Positions 1 through 6,009 are shown, numbered from the stretch's first letter. The stretch: 7,963 nt of DNA from Acidisphaera sp035272265 (GCA_035272265.1 DATEQV010000226.1:1-7963); one strand, 5' to 3'. Numbers and translations: made by a program. Notes: generated by a model from the sequence alone, not told the origin.

Positions 1-1147
1 AGCGCTCCACGCCGTCCTGCGTGACCAGGCTGACGGCGTTCTCCTCGCCGCCGAACACGCCCGTCGGCGGCGATACGTCGTTGGCGACGATCCAATCGGC
101 GCGCTTGCGGCGCAGCTTGTCGCGCGCGTTGGCTTCGACCGCGTCGGTCTCCGCCGCGAATCCGACCACCAGGCGCGGACGTCCGTCGGTCATCGCGCCG
201 ATCGTCGCCAGGATGTCGGGGTTGGTGGTCAGCGTCAGCACCGGCGGGCCGGCGTCGGTCTTCTTCAGCTTGTGCGCGCCGGCGACCTCCACGCGCCAGT
301 CGGCGACGGCGGCGTTGAACACCGCGATGTCGGCGGGCAGCGCCGCGCGCACCGCGTCGAGCATCTGCGCCGCCGTCTCCACCCGACGCAACGCGACGTC
401 CGGCGGCGCGGGCAGATGCGTCGGGCCGCTGACCAGCGTGACGCGAGCGCCCAGCTCCGCCAGCGCCTCGGCGATCGCGTAGCCCTGGCGGCCGCTGCTG
501 CGGTTGGCGATGTAGCGCACCGGGTCGATCGGCTCGTGCGTGGGGCCGGCGGTGACGACGGCGTGGCGTCCGGCGAGCTGGCGCGCGCGCGGCGCCAGCA
601 TCGCCTCGATGGCCGCGAGGATCTGCGGCGGCTCGGCGAGCCGGCCGGGGCCGAACTCGTTGCACGCCATCGGACCTTCCTCGGGTCCGACCACCTGCAC
701 GCCGCGCGCGGCGAGGGTCGCCATGTTCGCGACCGTCGCCGGATGCTGCCACATCCGTACGTTCATCGCCGGCGCCACCAGCACCGGCTTGTCGGTCGCG
801 AGCAATACGGTCGTCGCCAGGTCGTCCGCCTCGCCCGCCGCCATGCGGGAGAGGATGCTGGCCGAGGCGGGTGCGACCACCAGCAGGTCGGCGGCGCGCG
901 AGAGCTGGATGTGGCCCATCTCGCTCTCGTCGGTGAGCGAGAACAGGTCGGTGTAGACCTTGTTCTCGCTCAGCGCCTGCAACGACAGCGGGGTGACGAA
1001 CTGCGCGCCGTTGTGCGTCAGCACGCAGGTCACCTCGCAGGCGTCTTTGCGAAGGAGCCGGATCAGCTCCAGCGTCTTGTAGGCCGCGATGCCGCCGCTG
1101 ACGATCAGCAGCACATGCTTGCCGGCGAGCGCGCTCAGAGCCGCCAC
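1..1147 (-). CDS. coaBC: Bifunctional phosphopantothenoylcysteine decarboxylase / phosphopantothenate-cysteine ligase, C-terminus cut by window edge
   Basis: This cytosolic FMN enzyme joins cysteine to 4'-phosphopantothenate (CoaB half) and decarboxylates the product to 4'-phosphopantetheine (CoaC half) in coenzyme A synthesis. 382 codons are visible; the family is about 400 residues, so only a short C-terminal piece is missing. The CoaC half opens with the flavin-binding VSGGIAAYK (residues 16-24) and carries MGHI with the catalytic His79, PAMNVRMW with Asn129, and MACNEFG with Cys162. The CoaB half starts near residue 192 and shows AGPTHEPIDPVR (200-211), NRSSGRQG (215-222) and the basic HKLKK (292-296). 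I chose GTG at 1147 because it gives the usual short lead before the AGK-HVLLIVSGG strand. No ATG lies nearby in frame and no clear Shine-Dalgarno is present. The start overlaps the ubiE stop by 13 nt, so translation is probably coupled to ubiE. Identity is secure; the exact start is less so. Confidence 0.95.
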   Translation of the reverse strand, partial: MAALSALAGKHVLLIVSGGIAAYKTLELIRLLRKDACEVTCVLTHNGAQFVTPLSLQALSENKVYTDLFSLTDESEMGHIQLSRAADLLVVAPASASILSRMAAGEADDLATTVLLATDKPVLVAPAMNVRMWQHPATVANMATLAARGVQVVGPEEGPMACNEFGPGRLAEPPQILAAIEAMLAPRARQLAGRHAVVTAGPTHEPIDPVRYIANRSSGRQGYAIAEALAELGARVTLVSGPTHLPAPPDVALRRVETAAQMLDAVRAALPADIAVFNAAVADWRVEVAGAHKLKKTDAGPPVLTLTTNPDILATIGAMTDGRPRLVVGFAAETDAVEANARDKLRRKRADWIVANDVSPPTGVFGGEENAVSLVTQDGVER

Positions 1148-1887
1148 CCGGTGTGGATGGCCGCGATGCCGCCCGAGAGGTTGCGCACGCAGACGCGGCG
1201 GAACCCGGCGTCGCGCATCATCGCTGCCAGCCTCTCCTGCGACGGGAAGGTGCGGATGCTCTCGGCCAGGTAGCAGTAGCTGTCGGCGTCGCCCGCGACC
1301 AGCCGCCCCAGACGCGGCAGCACCTTGAACGACCATGCGTCGTACAGCGGCAGCGCCGCCGCCACCTGCAGCCGGCTGAACTCCAGGCACAGGAACCGCC
1401 CGCCCGGCCGCAGCACCCGCCGCGCCTCGCGCAGCACGGCGGCGATGTCCGTGCAGTTGCGCAGCCCGAACGCCATCGAGACGGTGTCCACCGCGCGGTC
1501 GGGCAGCGGCAGCTGCTCGGCGTCGGCGACCAGGAATCCGAGGTCGAGCAGCCCGCGTGCGTCGGCGCGCTGCCGCCCGACCTGGAGCATCGACAGGTTG
1601 ATGTCCGAGCAGATCGCCGGGCCGCCGCCGCGCGCCAGCCAGCCGAAGCTGATGTCGCCCGTGCCGCCCGCCAGATCGAGCAAGGACCGGCGCGGCCGCG
1701 GGTCGAGCGCGGTGACGTAGATGCGCTTCCAGGCGCGGTGCACGCCGAGCGACATGAGGTCGTTCATCACGTCGTAGCGCGAGGCCACGCTGTCGAACAC
1801 CGCGCGCACCAGCGGCTTCTTCGCCCCGGCGGGGACGCGGCGGAAGCCGAAGTCGGCCTCGGGACTGTCGGTGGGACTGTCGTTCAT
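1135..1887 (-). CDS. ubiE: Ubiquinone/menaquinone biosynthesis C-methyltransferase UbiE
   Basis: This SAM-dependent methyltransferase methylates the C2 ring position of the demethoxy-benzoquinol precursor during ubiquinone synthesis, and demethylmenaquinol where that is made. It is 250 residues, the normal length. The first UbiE signature, YDVMNDLMSLGVHRAWK, spans residues 38-54. The SAM-binding motif I, LDLAGGTGDIS, spans 70-80, with the acidic SDIN loop at 94-97. The second signature, RVLRPGGRFLCLEFS, spans 157-171. The protein ends in NLSGGIAAIHTGW, matching the usual C-terminus. I prefer the ATG at 1887; a GTG at 1914 would add nine residues and reach to within 3 nt of the divergent mutM start. 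No strong Shine-Dalgarno precedes either. It is the first gene of a minus-strand unit with coaBC. In many alphaproteobacteria ubiB sits between these two genes; here it does not. Confidence 0.95.
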   Translation of the reverse strand: MNDSPTDSPEADFGFRRVPAGAKKPLVRAVFDSVASRYDVMNDLMSLGVHRAWKRIYVTALDPRPRRSLLDLAGGTGDISFGWLARGGGPAICSDINLSMLQVGRQRADARGLLDLGFLVADAEQLPLPDRAVDTVSMAFGLRNCTDIAAVLREARRVLRPGGRFLCLEFSRLQVAAALPLYDAWSFKVLPRLGRLVAGDADSYCYLAESIRTFPSQERLAAMMRDAGFRRVCVRNLSGGIAAIHTGWRL

Positions 1888-1916
1888 GGGCACAAAGGTA
1901 TAGGTGCTCGGCACCG
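1888..1916. promoter_or_regulatory. Divergent intergenic gap between ubiE and mutM
   Basis: Only 29 nt separate the ubiE ATG from the mutM ATG. The gap has a TATA core at 1899-1902 that could serve as a -10 element on either strand (TATAGG on plus, TATACC on minus), but no recognisable -35 sits at the right distance on either side. If the minus-strand -10 were used, the ubiE transcript would be nearly leaderless. The mutM start codon lies in a 5-bp hairpin (1909-1913 with 1918-1922). A shared control region is expected from the gene layout; the specific elements are weak. Confidence 0.3.
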
Positions 1917-2759
1917 ATGCCGGAACTCCCCGAGGTCGAGACCGTGATGCGCGGCCTGCGCGAGCGCCTGGAAGGCCGCGTGATCCGGCGCGCCGCCGCC
2001 CACCGCCCGGACCTGCGCTGGAAGCTGCCGGAGGGCTTCGCCCGCCAGCTCACCGGCGCGCGGGTGCGCGGCTTCCGCCGCCGCGGCAAGTATATCCTGA
2101 TGCGGCTGGACGGCGGGCGGAGCGTGCTGCTGCACCTGGGCATGTCCGGGCGGATCGTGCTGCGCCGCGCCGATCAGGCGGAGCCGGCCGGGCTGCACGA
2201 GCATCTGGTGCTGGAGACCGACGACGGCTGGCGCGTCGGCTTCGTCGATCCGCGACGCTTCGGCGCGGCCGATCTGGTTGCGACGGGGGAGGAAGACACG
2301 CACCGGTTGCTGGCCGGGCTCGGCCCGGAACCGCTGGAGCCGGGCTTCGACGCGGCGACGCTTTCGGCGGCGCTGGCCGGCAAGCGCACGCCGATCAAGG
2401 CGGCGCTGCTGGACCAGGGCGTCGTGGCGGGGCTCGGCAACATCTACGTGTGCGAGGCGCTGTTCCGCGCCCGGATCAGCCCGCGCCGGCTTGCCGCGAG
2501 CGTGGCCGGACGCCGCGCCGAGCGGCTGGTGCCCGCGATCCGCTCGACGCTGACCGAGGCGATCGCGGCCGGCGGGTCGAGCCTGCGCGACTACGTGCAG
2601 CCCGACGGCGAGCTCGGCTACTTCCAGCACGCCTGGAAGGTGTATGGCCGCGAAGGCGAGCGCTGCGAGCGCTGCCCCGGGCCACCGGACTGCGCCGGCA
2701 TCCGCCGCATCGTGCAGTCCGGCCGCAGCACGTTTTACTGCCCGCGCACGCAGCGTTAG
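1917..2759 (+). CDS. mutM: Formamidopyrimidine-DNA glycosylase (Fpg/MutM), altered zinc finger
   Basis: This bifunctional glycosylase/AP lyase removes 8-oxoguanine and formamidopyrimidines from oxidised DNA. At 280 residues it is normal length. The N-terminus MPELPEVETV supplies the catalytic Pro2 and Glu3 (counting Met as 1). RGKYILM holds the conserved lysine (Lys58). HLGMSG (73-78) gives the void-filling Met, DPRRFG (111-116) the intercalating Arg, and AGLGNIYV (171-178) the H2TH Asn175. The C-terminal finger has Cys250, Cys253, Cys259 and Cys275 plus the essential GRSTFY Arg270, but the usual last pair CxxC is CPRT, with Thr278 where the fourth cysteine should be. Cys259 may substitute as a ligand; that is inference. 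It diverges from ubiE and lies 53 nt ahead of the hydratase. The start is fixed by the need for Pro immediately after the initiator Met. No clear Shine-Dalgarno is visible. Confidence 0.96.
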   Translation: MPELPEVETVMRGLRERLEGRVIRRAAAHRPDLRWKLPEGFARQLTGARVRGFRRRGKYILMRLDGGRSVLLHLGMSGRIVLRRADQAEPAGLHEHLVLETDDGWRVGFVDPRRFGAADLVATGEEDTHRLLAGLGPEPLEPGFDAATLSAALAGKRTPIKAALLDQGVVAGLGNIYVCEALFRARISPRRLAASVAGRRAERLVPAIRSTLTEAIAAGGSSLRDYVQPDGELGYFQHAWKVYGREGERCERCPGPPDCAGIRRIVQSGRSTFYCPRTQR

Positions 2760-2800
2760 GTTCGGGTGCCGAAACGCAGCAGCGCCCACACATCGCACGC

Positions 2801-2806
2801 GAGGAG
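2801..2806 (+). promoter_or_regulatory. Ribosome binding site of the enoyl-CoA hydratase gene
   Basis: GAGGAG is a strong Shine-Dalgarno six nucleotides ahead of the ATG at 2813. It fixes that start, although the same frame stays open far upstream through mutM in a different phase. Confidence 0.8.
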
Positions 2807-2812
2807 TTCCCA

Positions 2813-3589
2813 ATGCCGGAGATGATCCTGGTCGAGATGCACGCGAACGGCGCAGTCGGCCTGATCCGCCTGCACCGCCCGCAGGCGCTCAACGCGCTGT
2901 GCGCCCAGCTGGTACGCGAACTCGGCGAACAGCTGACGGCGTTCGACGCCGATCCGTCGGTCGGCGCCATCGTCATCACCGGCAGCGAGAAGGCCTTCGC
3001 CGCGGGCGCCGACATCAAGGAGATGAAGGACCGCGACTACCCCGCTGTGTACCACGACGACTTCATCGCGCCGTGGGAGGTCGTCACCCGCATCCGCAAG
3101 CCGGTGATCGCGGCGGTGGCCGGCTTCGCGCTCGGCGGCGGCTGCGAGCTGGCGATGATGTGCGACATCGCGATCGCCGCCGACACGGCAAAGTTCGGCC
3201 AGCCGGAGATCAACCTCGGCGTGATCCCCGGGTCGGGCGGCACGCAACGGTTGCCGCTCGCGGTCGGCAAGGCGAAGGCGATGGAGATGGTGCTGACCGG
3301 CCGCTTCATCGACGCGCAGGAAGCCGAGCGCGCCGGTCTGGTCTCCCGCGTCGTGCCCGCCGCCGAGCTGGAGGCCGAGACGATCAAGGTCGCCGAGAAG
3401 ATCGCCGCGCTGTCGCCCACCGCGGTTGCGATGGGCAAGCAGGCGGTCAACCGGTGTTTCGAAATGTCACTGGCCGAAGGCGTGCGCTTCGAACGCGCGC
3501 TGTTCCTGTCGCTGTTCGGCACGCCGCACCAGCGAGAAGGCATGGCCGCGTTCGCGGAGAAGCGCAAACCCGACTTCCGCCGAGGCTGA
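2813..3589 (+). CDS. Short-chain enoyl-CoA hydratase (crotonase family)
   Basis: This enzyme adds water to trans-2-enoyl-CoA to give (3S)-3-hydroxyacyl-CoA in fatty-acid beta-oxidation and related acyl-CoA catabolism. Its 258 residues match the stand-alone bacterial hydratases. The CoA and oxyanion-hole segments are AAGADIKEM (63-71) and ALGGGCELAM (106-115), which supply the two backbone NH groups. Both catalytic glutamates of true hydratases are present: Glu112 in GGGCEL and Glu132 in GQPEINLG. This makes hydration more likely than isomerase or dehalogenase chemistry. The C-terminus has the GKQAVNR helix (208-214) and the terminal AEKRKPDF segment. The chain length used as substrate cannot be read from sequence. 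It lies downstream of mutM and may be co-transcribed with it. In alphaproteobacteria a hydratase often precedes rpsT-dnaA, so its place here reflects conserved order rather than a link to replication. Confidence 0.93.
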   Translation: MPEMILVEMHANGAVGLIRLHRPQALNALCAQLVRELGEQLTAFDADPSVGAIVITGSEKAFAAGADIKEMKDRDYPAVYHDDFIAPWEVVTRIRKPVIAAVAGFALGGGCELAMMCDIAIAADTAKFGQPEINLGVIPGSGGTQRLPLAVGKAKAMEMVLTGRFIDAQEAERAGLVSRVVPAAELEAETIKVAEKIAALSPTAVAMGKQAVNRCFEMSLAEGVRFERALFLSLFGTPHQREGMAAFAEKRKPDFRRG

Positions 3590-3621
3590 GGCTTGTCCTG
3601 CACGCAAGGCTGCGTCACCCG

Positions 3622-3650
3622 TGGCGAGGCGATCACCGTTATCCTCGCCA
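3622..3650 (+). repeat. Perfect 8-bp inverted repeat downstream of the hydratase gene
   Basis: TGGCGAGG (3622-3629) and CCTCGCCA (3643-3650) are exact reverse complements around a 13-nt loop, 33 nt after the hydratase stop. There is no following T-run, so it is not a standard intrinsic terminator. It could be a transcript-end stem or a protein site. Confidence 0.45.
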
Positions 3651-3667
3651 TCCACAGGCCGTTGACG

Positions 3668-3692
3668 GATTCACGTTCCTTGACTCGGATTC
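3668..3692. promoter_or_regulatory. Cluster of three GANTC sites (possible CcrM methylation sites)
   Basis: GATTC at 3668-3672, GACTC at 3682-3686 and GATTC at 3688-3692 lie within 25 bp. GANTC is the target of the alphaproteobacterial cell-cycle DNA methyltransferase CcrM. I count only 12 such sites in the whole window. Two of these three abut or overlap the possible -35 of the rpsT promoter. The sites are seen directly; a regulatory role is inferred. Confidence 0.45.
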
Positions 3693-3706
3693 GCGTCGAG
3701 CATAAA
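3680..3706 (+). promoter_or_regulatory. Possible promoter for rpsT
   Basis: TTGACT (3680-3685) is a good -35. CATAAA (3701-3706), 15 nt further, is a passable -10 with a short spacer. It would give an rpsT leader of roughly 85-90 nt. Nothing else in the 210-nt gap 3590-3799 looks better, so this is the best candidate rather than a firm call. The remainder of the gap, 3707-3799, contains only short imperfect inverted repeats. Confidence 0.35.
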
Positions 3707-3799
3707 CGACGAGGCTATGCACCGGACTGCCGTGCTTGAGCACCACCGTTCTGGGCACCGACTGAAGTCAATTTTCGCGTAAGAGCACTGCTGAAACCG

Positions 3800-4069
3800 A
3801 TGGCGAACACCGATTCCGCGCGCAAGCGCATCCGTCAGACCGCCAAACGCGCCGCGCGCAACCATGCGCGCAAGTCGCGCATGCGCACCTTCGTCCGCAA
3901 GGTGGAGGCCGCCATTGCCGGCGGCGACAAGCAGGCCGCGCAGGACGCGCTGCGCGCCGCCCAGCCCGAGATGCAGCGCGCTGCATCCAAGGGCGTCATT
4001 CACAGCAACACCGTGGCACGCAAGCTGTCGCGACTGTCCGCGCACATAAAGTTGCTCGCGTCCACCTGA
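3800..4069 (+). CDS. rpsT: 30S ribosomal protein S20
   Basis: S20 is a primary 16S rRNA-binding protein of the small subunit, lying along helices in the body and near helix 44. The 89-residue product is the usual length and very basic. It begins with the family N-terminus MANTDSARKRIRQT and continues through ARNHARKSRMRTFVRKVEAAI (residues 20-40), the long rRNA-contacting helix. It ends in GVIHSNTVARKLSRLSAHIK, the conserved C-terminal helix. The Shine-Dalgarno is poor: only AAGAG at 3781-3785, too far upstream to be convincing. In other bacteria S20 synthesis is autoregulated at translation, and a weak ribosome site would suit that, but this is inference. The gene has its own downstream terminator, so it is probably monocistronic and insulated from dnaA, its conserved neighbour in alphaproteobacteria. 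Confidence 0.97.
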   Translation: MANTDSARKRIRQTAKRAARNHARKSRMRTFVRKVEAAIAGGDKQAAQDALRAAQPEMQRAASKGVIHSNTVARKLSRLSAHIKLLAST

Positions 4070-4082
4070 CGATCCTACGGCG

Positions 4083-4119
4083 GAGGCCTACCCGCAAACG
4101 CGGGCGGCCTCTCTCTTTT
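4083..4119 (+). terminator. Rho-independent terminator of rpsT
   Basis: An outer stem GAGGCC (4083-4088) / GGCCTC (4106-4111) encloses an inner stem CCCGC (4091-4095) / GCGGG (4100-4104) with a 4-nt AAAC loop. It is followed by TCTCTTTT. It begins 14 nt after the rpsT stop, the classic position and form. Confidence 0.88.
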
Positions 4120-4120
4120 G

Positions 4121-4137
4121 CCGTTTCCGGAAAACGG
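4121..4137. repeat. Short inverted repeat after the rpsT terminator
   Basis: CCGTTT (4121-4126) pairs with AAACGG (4132-4137) across five bases. The centre also forms the 10-bp palindrome TTTCCGGAAA (4124-4133). This looks more like a DNA-binding site than a transcript stem. Function unknown. Confidence 0.4.
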
Positions 4138-4150
4138 AACAGCTCCAGCA

Positions 4151-4177
4151 CAGCTCGATCAAGAAATGATCGAGCTG
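4151..4177. repeat. Perfect 11-bp inverted repeat between rpsT and dnaA
   Basis: CAGCTCGATCA (4151-4161) and TGATCGAGCTG (4167-4177) are exact reverse complements around AGAAA. The downstream sequence ATTTGATTCTGTTT is T-rich but interrupted, so this could be a second, weaker plus-strand terminator. It could also be an operator or an origin element. An extra copy of ACAGCTC lies just upstream at 4139-4145, 11 nt from the copy at the edge of the repeat (4150-4156). Confidence 0.6.
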
Positions 4178-4303
4178 ATTTGATTCTGTTTACTTCGGCA
4201 TTGTTCACCGCGTTCGGCACGTTGCCGCGCATTGCAAAGAAACGTCATGTCAACCCCCACAAAGCGATTGCCCGGCCGTTACAACCGGCTTAGGGTTTTC
4301 TTG

Positions 4304-4325
4304 TCGGGCGTTGGGGAACGCTCGA
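4304..4325 (+). repeat. Hairpin with GGGG loop in the dnaA leader
   Basis: TCGGGCGTT (4304-4312) and AACGCTCGA (4317-4325) pair over nine positions, with one G-U pair in RNA, around a GGGG loop. No T-run follows. It may fold in the dnaA 5' leader; its role is unknown. Confidence 0.4.
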
Positions 4326-4396
4326 AGCCTTCCCGATCGCGCAACTGCGGCGCGCCGGGTCCGGTTACGGTCAGACGCTTCGACGAAACCAGCGGC

Positions 4397-4407
4397 GGGG
4401 GGCAGGA
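4397..4407 (+). promoter_or_regulatory. Ribosome binding site of dnaA
   Basis: The purine run GGGGGG (4397-4402), 8 nt from the start, followed by CAGGA, precedes the GTG at 4411. This GTG is also the first ATG, GTG or TTG in the dnaA frame after the in-frame stop at 4291, which supports it as the start. Confidence 0.5.
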
Positions 4408-4410
4408 TCA

Positions 4411-5946
4411 GTGACGTCGGAAAGCGGCGAACTAGAACGTGACGTCACCCGCACCGATGGTTACGACTGCAATGAACGACCGCTTGCCGACCAGTGGGCG
4501 CGCGTGTGCGCACGCCTTCAGGTCGAGGTCAGCGGGATGGATTACCAGACCTGGCTGCGACAGATGACCTTCGCCGGCATCGACGGCGACGAGGTGATGC
4601 TGCAGATGCCGACGCGCTTCCTGCGCGACGAGGTGCGCGGACGTTTCGGCGACACGCTGAACAAGCTGTGGCAGCAGGAGAACCGGCGGATCCGCCGGGT
4701 CGACATCCGCGTCGCCGCCAACGGGGCCACCCTGCCCGCAGCGCCCGTGCAGCAGGCCGCGGTGCCGATGCCCGCCATCGCCCGGAACGGACTGAACGGG
4801 CACGCGGCGCACGCAGGCGGCCACAACGGGGGGCACAACGGGTACGATGCGAACCCGCGCGGGGAGGCAGCGATGGCCGAACGTGAGGATCGCGGCGAAC
4901 CCCGGCTCGACATCGCCGCCGAGCCCGACCCGCGTTTCACCTTCGACAGCTTCGTCGTCGGCAAGCCCAACGAGTTCGCGCACGCCTGCGCCCGCCGCGT
5001 GGCCGCGCAGCCGTCCACGCCCGGCTTCAACCCGCTGTTCCTGTACGGCGGCGTCGGCCTGGGCAAGACGCACCTGATGCACGCGATGCAGTGGGAGCTG
5101 CGCCACCGCACCGCGCCGCAGAAGCCGGTCACCGTCGCCTACATGTCGGCCGAGCGGTTCATGTACCGCTTCATCGCCGCCATCCGCAGTCAGTCGACGA
5201 TGGAGTTCAAGGAGCAGCTGCGCAGCGTCGACGTGCTGATGGTCGACGACCTGCAGTTCCTGATCGGCAAGGACAACACGCAGGAAGAGTTCTTCCACAC
5301 CTTCAACGCGCTGGTGGAGGCGGGCAAGCAGATCGTCGTCTCGGCCGACAAGTCGCCTTCCGACCTGTCGGGCCTTGAGGCGCGCCTGCAGACCCGCCTC
5401 GGCTGCGGCATGGTCGCCGACCTGCACGCCACCACGTTCGAGCTGCGCATCAGCATCCTCGAGGCGAAGGCGGCGCGCGCCGGCGTGCCCGTGCCGCACA
5501 AGGTGATGGAGTTCCTCGCGCACAAGATCACGTCCAACGTCCGCGAGCTGGAAGGCGCGCTGAACCGCTTGGTCGCGCATGCCAACCTGTTCAACCGCGC
5601 GGTGACGCTGGAGACCGCGCAGGAAGTGCTGCACGACGTGCTGAAGGCGCACGAGCGGCGGGTGACGATCGAGGAGATCCAGCGCCGCGTCGCCGAGCAC
5701 TACCACATCCGCCTCGGCGACATGAGCAGCGCGCGGCGGGCGCGCAACGTTGCCCGCCCGCGGCAGGTGGCGATGTATCTCGCCAAGCAGCTCACCGCCC
5801 GGTCTCTGCCCGAGATCGGCCGCCGCTTCGGCGGGCGCGACCACACCACGGTGATGCACGCGGTCTCCCGCGTCTCGGAGCTGATGATCAAGGACTCCGC
5901 CTTCGCCGAGGACGTCGAGCTGCTCACGAGCATGCTGGAAGGCTGA
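4411..5946 (+). CDS. dnaA: Chromosomal replication initiator protein DnaA
   Basis: DnaA is the AAA+ ATPase that binds DnaA boxes, opens the replication origin and loads the helicase. All four domains are present in 511 residues. Domain I is about 25-103 (DQWARVCARLQ... MDYQTWLRQMTF). A long low-complexity domain II linker follows, about 104-165, with a Gly/His/Asn-rich GGHNGGHNGY stretch at 136-145. Domain III carries Walker A GGVGLGKT (213-220), Walker B LMVDDLQF (276-283), the box VII arginine-finger region ARLQTRL (324-330) and sensor 2 NVRELEGALNRL (376-387). Domain IV carries the box-binding signature GGRDHTTVMHA (474-484). Cys332 sits in GCG where many homologues have GWG. The GTG start is the only one available upstream of domain I. 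An rpsT terminator isolates it from upstream transcription. It is followed by dnaN after 204 nt. Confidence 0.98.
   Translation: MTSESGELERDVTRTDGYDCNERPLADQWARVCARLQVEVSGMDYQTWLRQMTFAGIDGDEVMLQMPTRFLRDEVRGRFGDTLNKLWQQENRRIRRVDIRVAANGATLPAAPVQQAAVPMPAIARNGLNGHAAHAGGHNGGHNGYDANPRGEAAMAEREDRGEPRLDIAAEPDPRFTFDSFVVGKPNEFAHACARRVAAQPSTPGFNPLFLYGGVGLGKTHLMHAMQWELRHRTAPQKPVTVAYMSAERFMYRFIAAIRSQSTMEFKEQLRSVDVLMVDDLQFLIGKDNTQEEFFHTFNALVEAGKQIVVSADKSPSDLSGLEARLQTRLGCGMVADLHATTFELRISILEAKAARAGVPVPHKVMEFLAHKITSNVRELEGALNRLVAHANLFNRAVTLETAQEVLHDVLKAHERRVTIEEIQRRVAEHYHIRLGDMSSARRARNVARPRQVAMYLAKQLTARSLPEIGRRFGGRDHTTVMHAVSRVSELMIKDSAFAEDVELLTSMLEG
4439..4448. repeat. GTGACGTCAC palindrome, with a repeated half at the dnaA start
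   Basis: A perfect 10-bp palindrome lies just inside dnaA. Its first eight bases, GTGACGTC, also occur at 4411-4418 covering the start codon, in direct repeat with 28-bp spacing. It is coding sequence, so chance or codon use may explain it; an operator is possible. Confidence 0.3.
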
Positions 5947-6009
5947 CCGCCGCCCGCGTCCGCCGCCCCTCCCCCGTTCCGGCGCCGTGATGGCCGGGGG
6001 CCGCCCGCC

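Larger units (their letters stand above)
4070..4410. other. Structured 341-nt rpsT-dnaA intergenic region
   Basis: This gap is clearly richer in A and T than the genes around it, especially 4120-4310. It contains, in order, the rpsT terminator, a CCGTTT/AAACGG inverted repeat, an 11-bp perfect inverted repeat, a GANTC site at 4182-4186, a 9-bp stem at 4304-4325 and the dnaA ribosome site. I see no confident -35/-10 pair for dnaA. There is no exact DnaA box (TTATCCACA) on either strand and no TTAA-N7-TTAA CtrA site. It probably holds the dnaA promoter and could be part of the replication origin, but the sequence does not prove either. Confidence 0.5.
4247..4414 (+). other. Possible small leader reading frame overlapping the dnaA start
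   Basis: An ATG at 4247 (or TTG at 4232) opens a frame of 55 (or 60) codons whose TGA stop overlaps the dnaA GTG by 4 nt (GTGA, 4411-4414). The peptide is basic and matches no family I recognise. Third-position GC is about 73% by hand count, well below the near-saturated value of the real genes here, and the frame uses AGA, AGG, TTG and CTT. No good ribosome site precedes it. It is probably non-coding, but the coupling-type overlap makes it worth recording. Confidence 0.2.

Noticed and set aside
857..870. CoaC segment reads PASAS rather than the more common PASAN
   Set aside because: E. coli also differs here (PATAD, from memory), and the catalytic His, Asn and Cys are all present, so it is ordinary variation.
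272..1273. Open frames on the plus strand opposite coaBC and ubiE
   Set aside because: Compositional shadows; the minus strand encodes clear CoaBC and UbiE motifs throughout.
1904..3589. A 561-codon frame suggesting an N-terminally extended enoyl-CoA hydratase
   Set aside because: The upstream 303 codons are mutM read out of phase. The hydratase has a strong ribosome site and a family-typical start at 2813.
4070..4410. CtrA-type TTAA-N7-TTAA sites
   Set aside because: No TTAA is present in this interval or in 3590-3799.
4816..4848. Repeated CACAACGGG in the dnaA linker as a DNA repeat element
   Set aside because: It encodes a GHNG-type low-complexity stretch in domain II, which varies freely in length and sequence among DnaA proteins.
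4432..5859. Long open frame of 475 codons antisense to dnaA
   Set aside because: High GC makes stops rare in shadow frames. The product is arginine, histidine and alanine rich with no recognisable domain, while the opposite strand is unmistakably DnaA.
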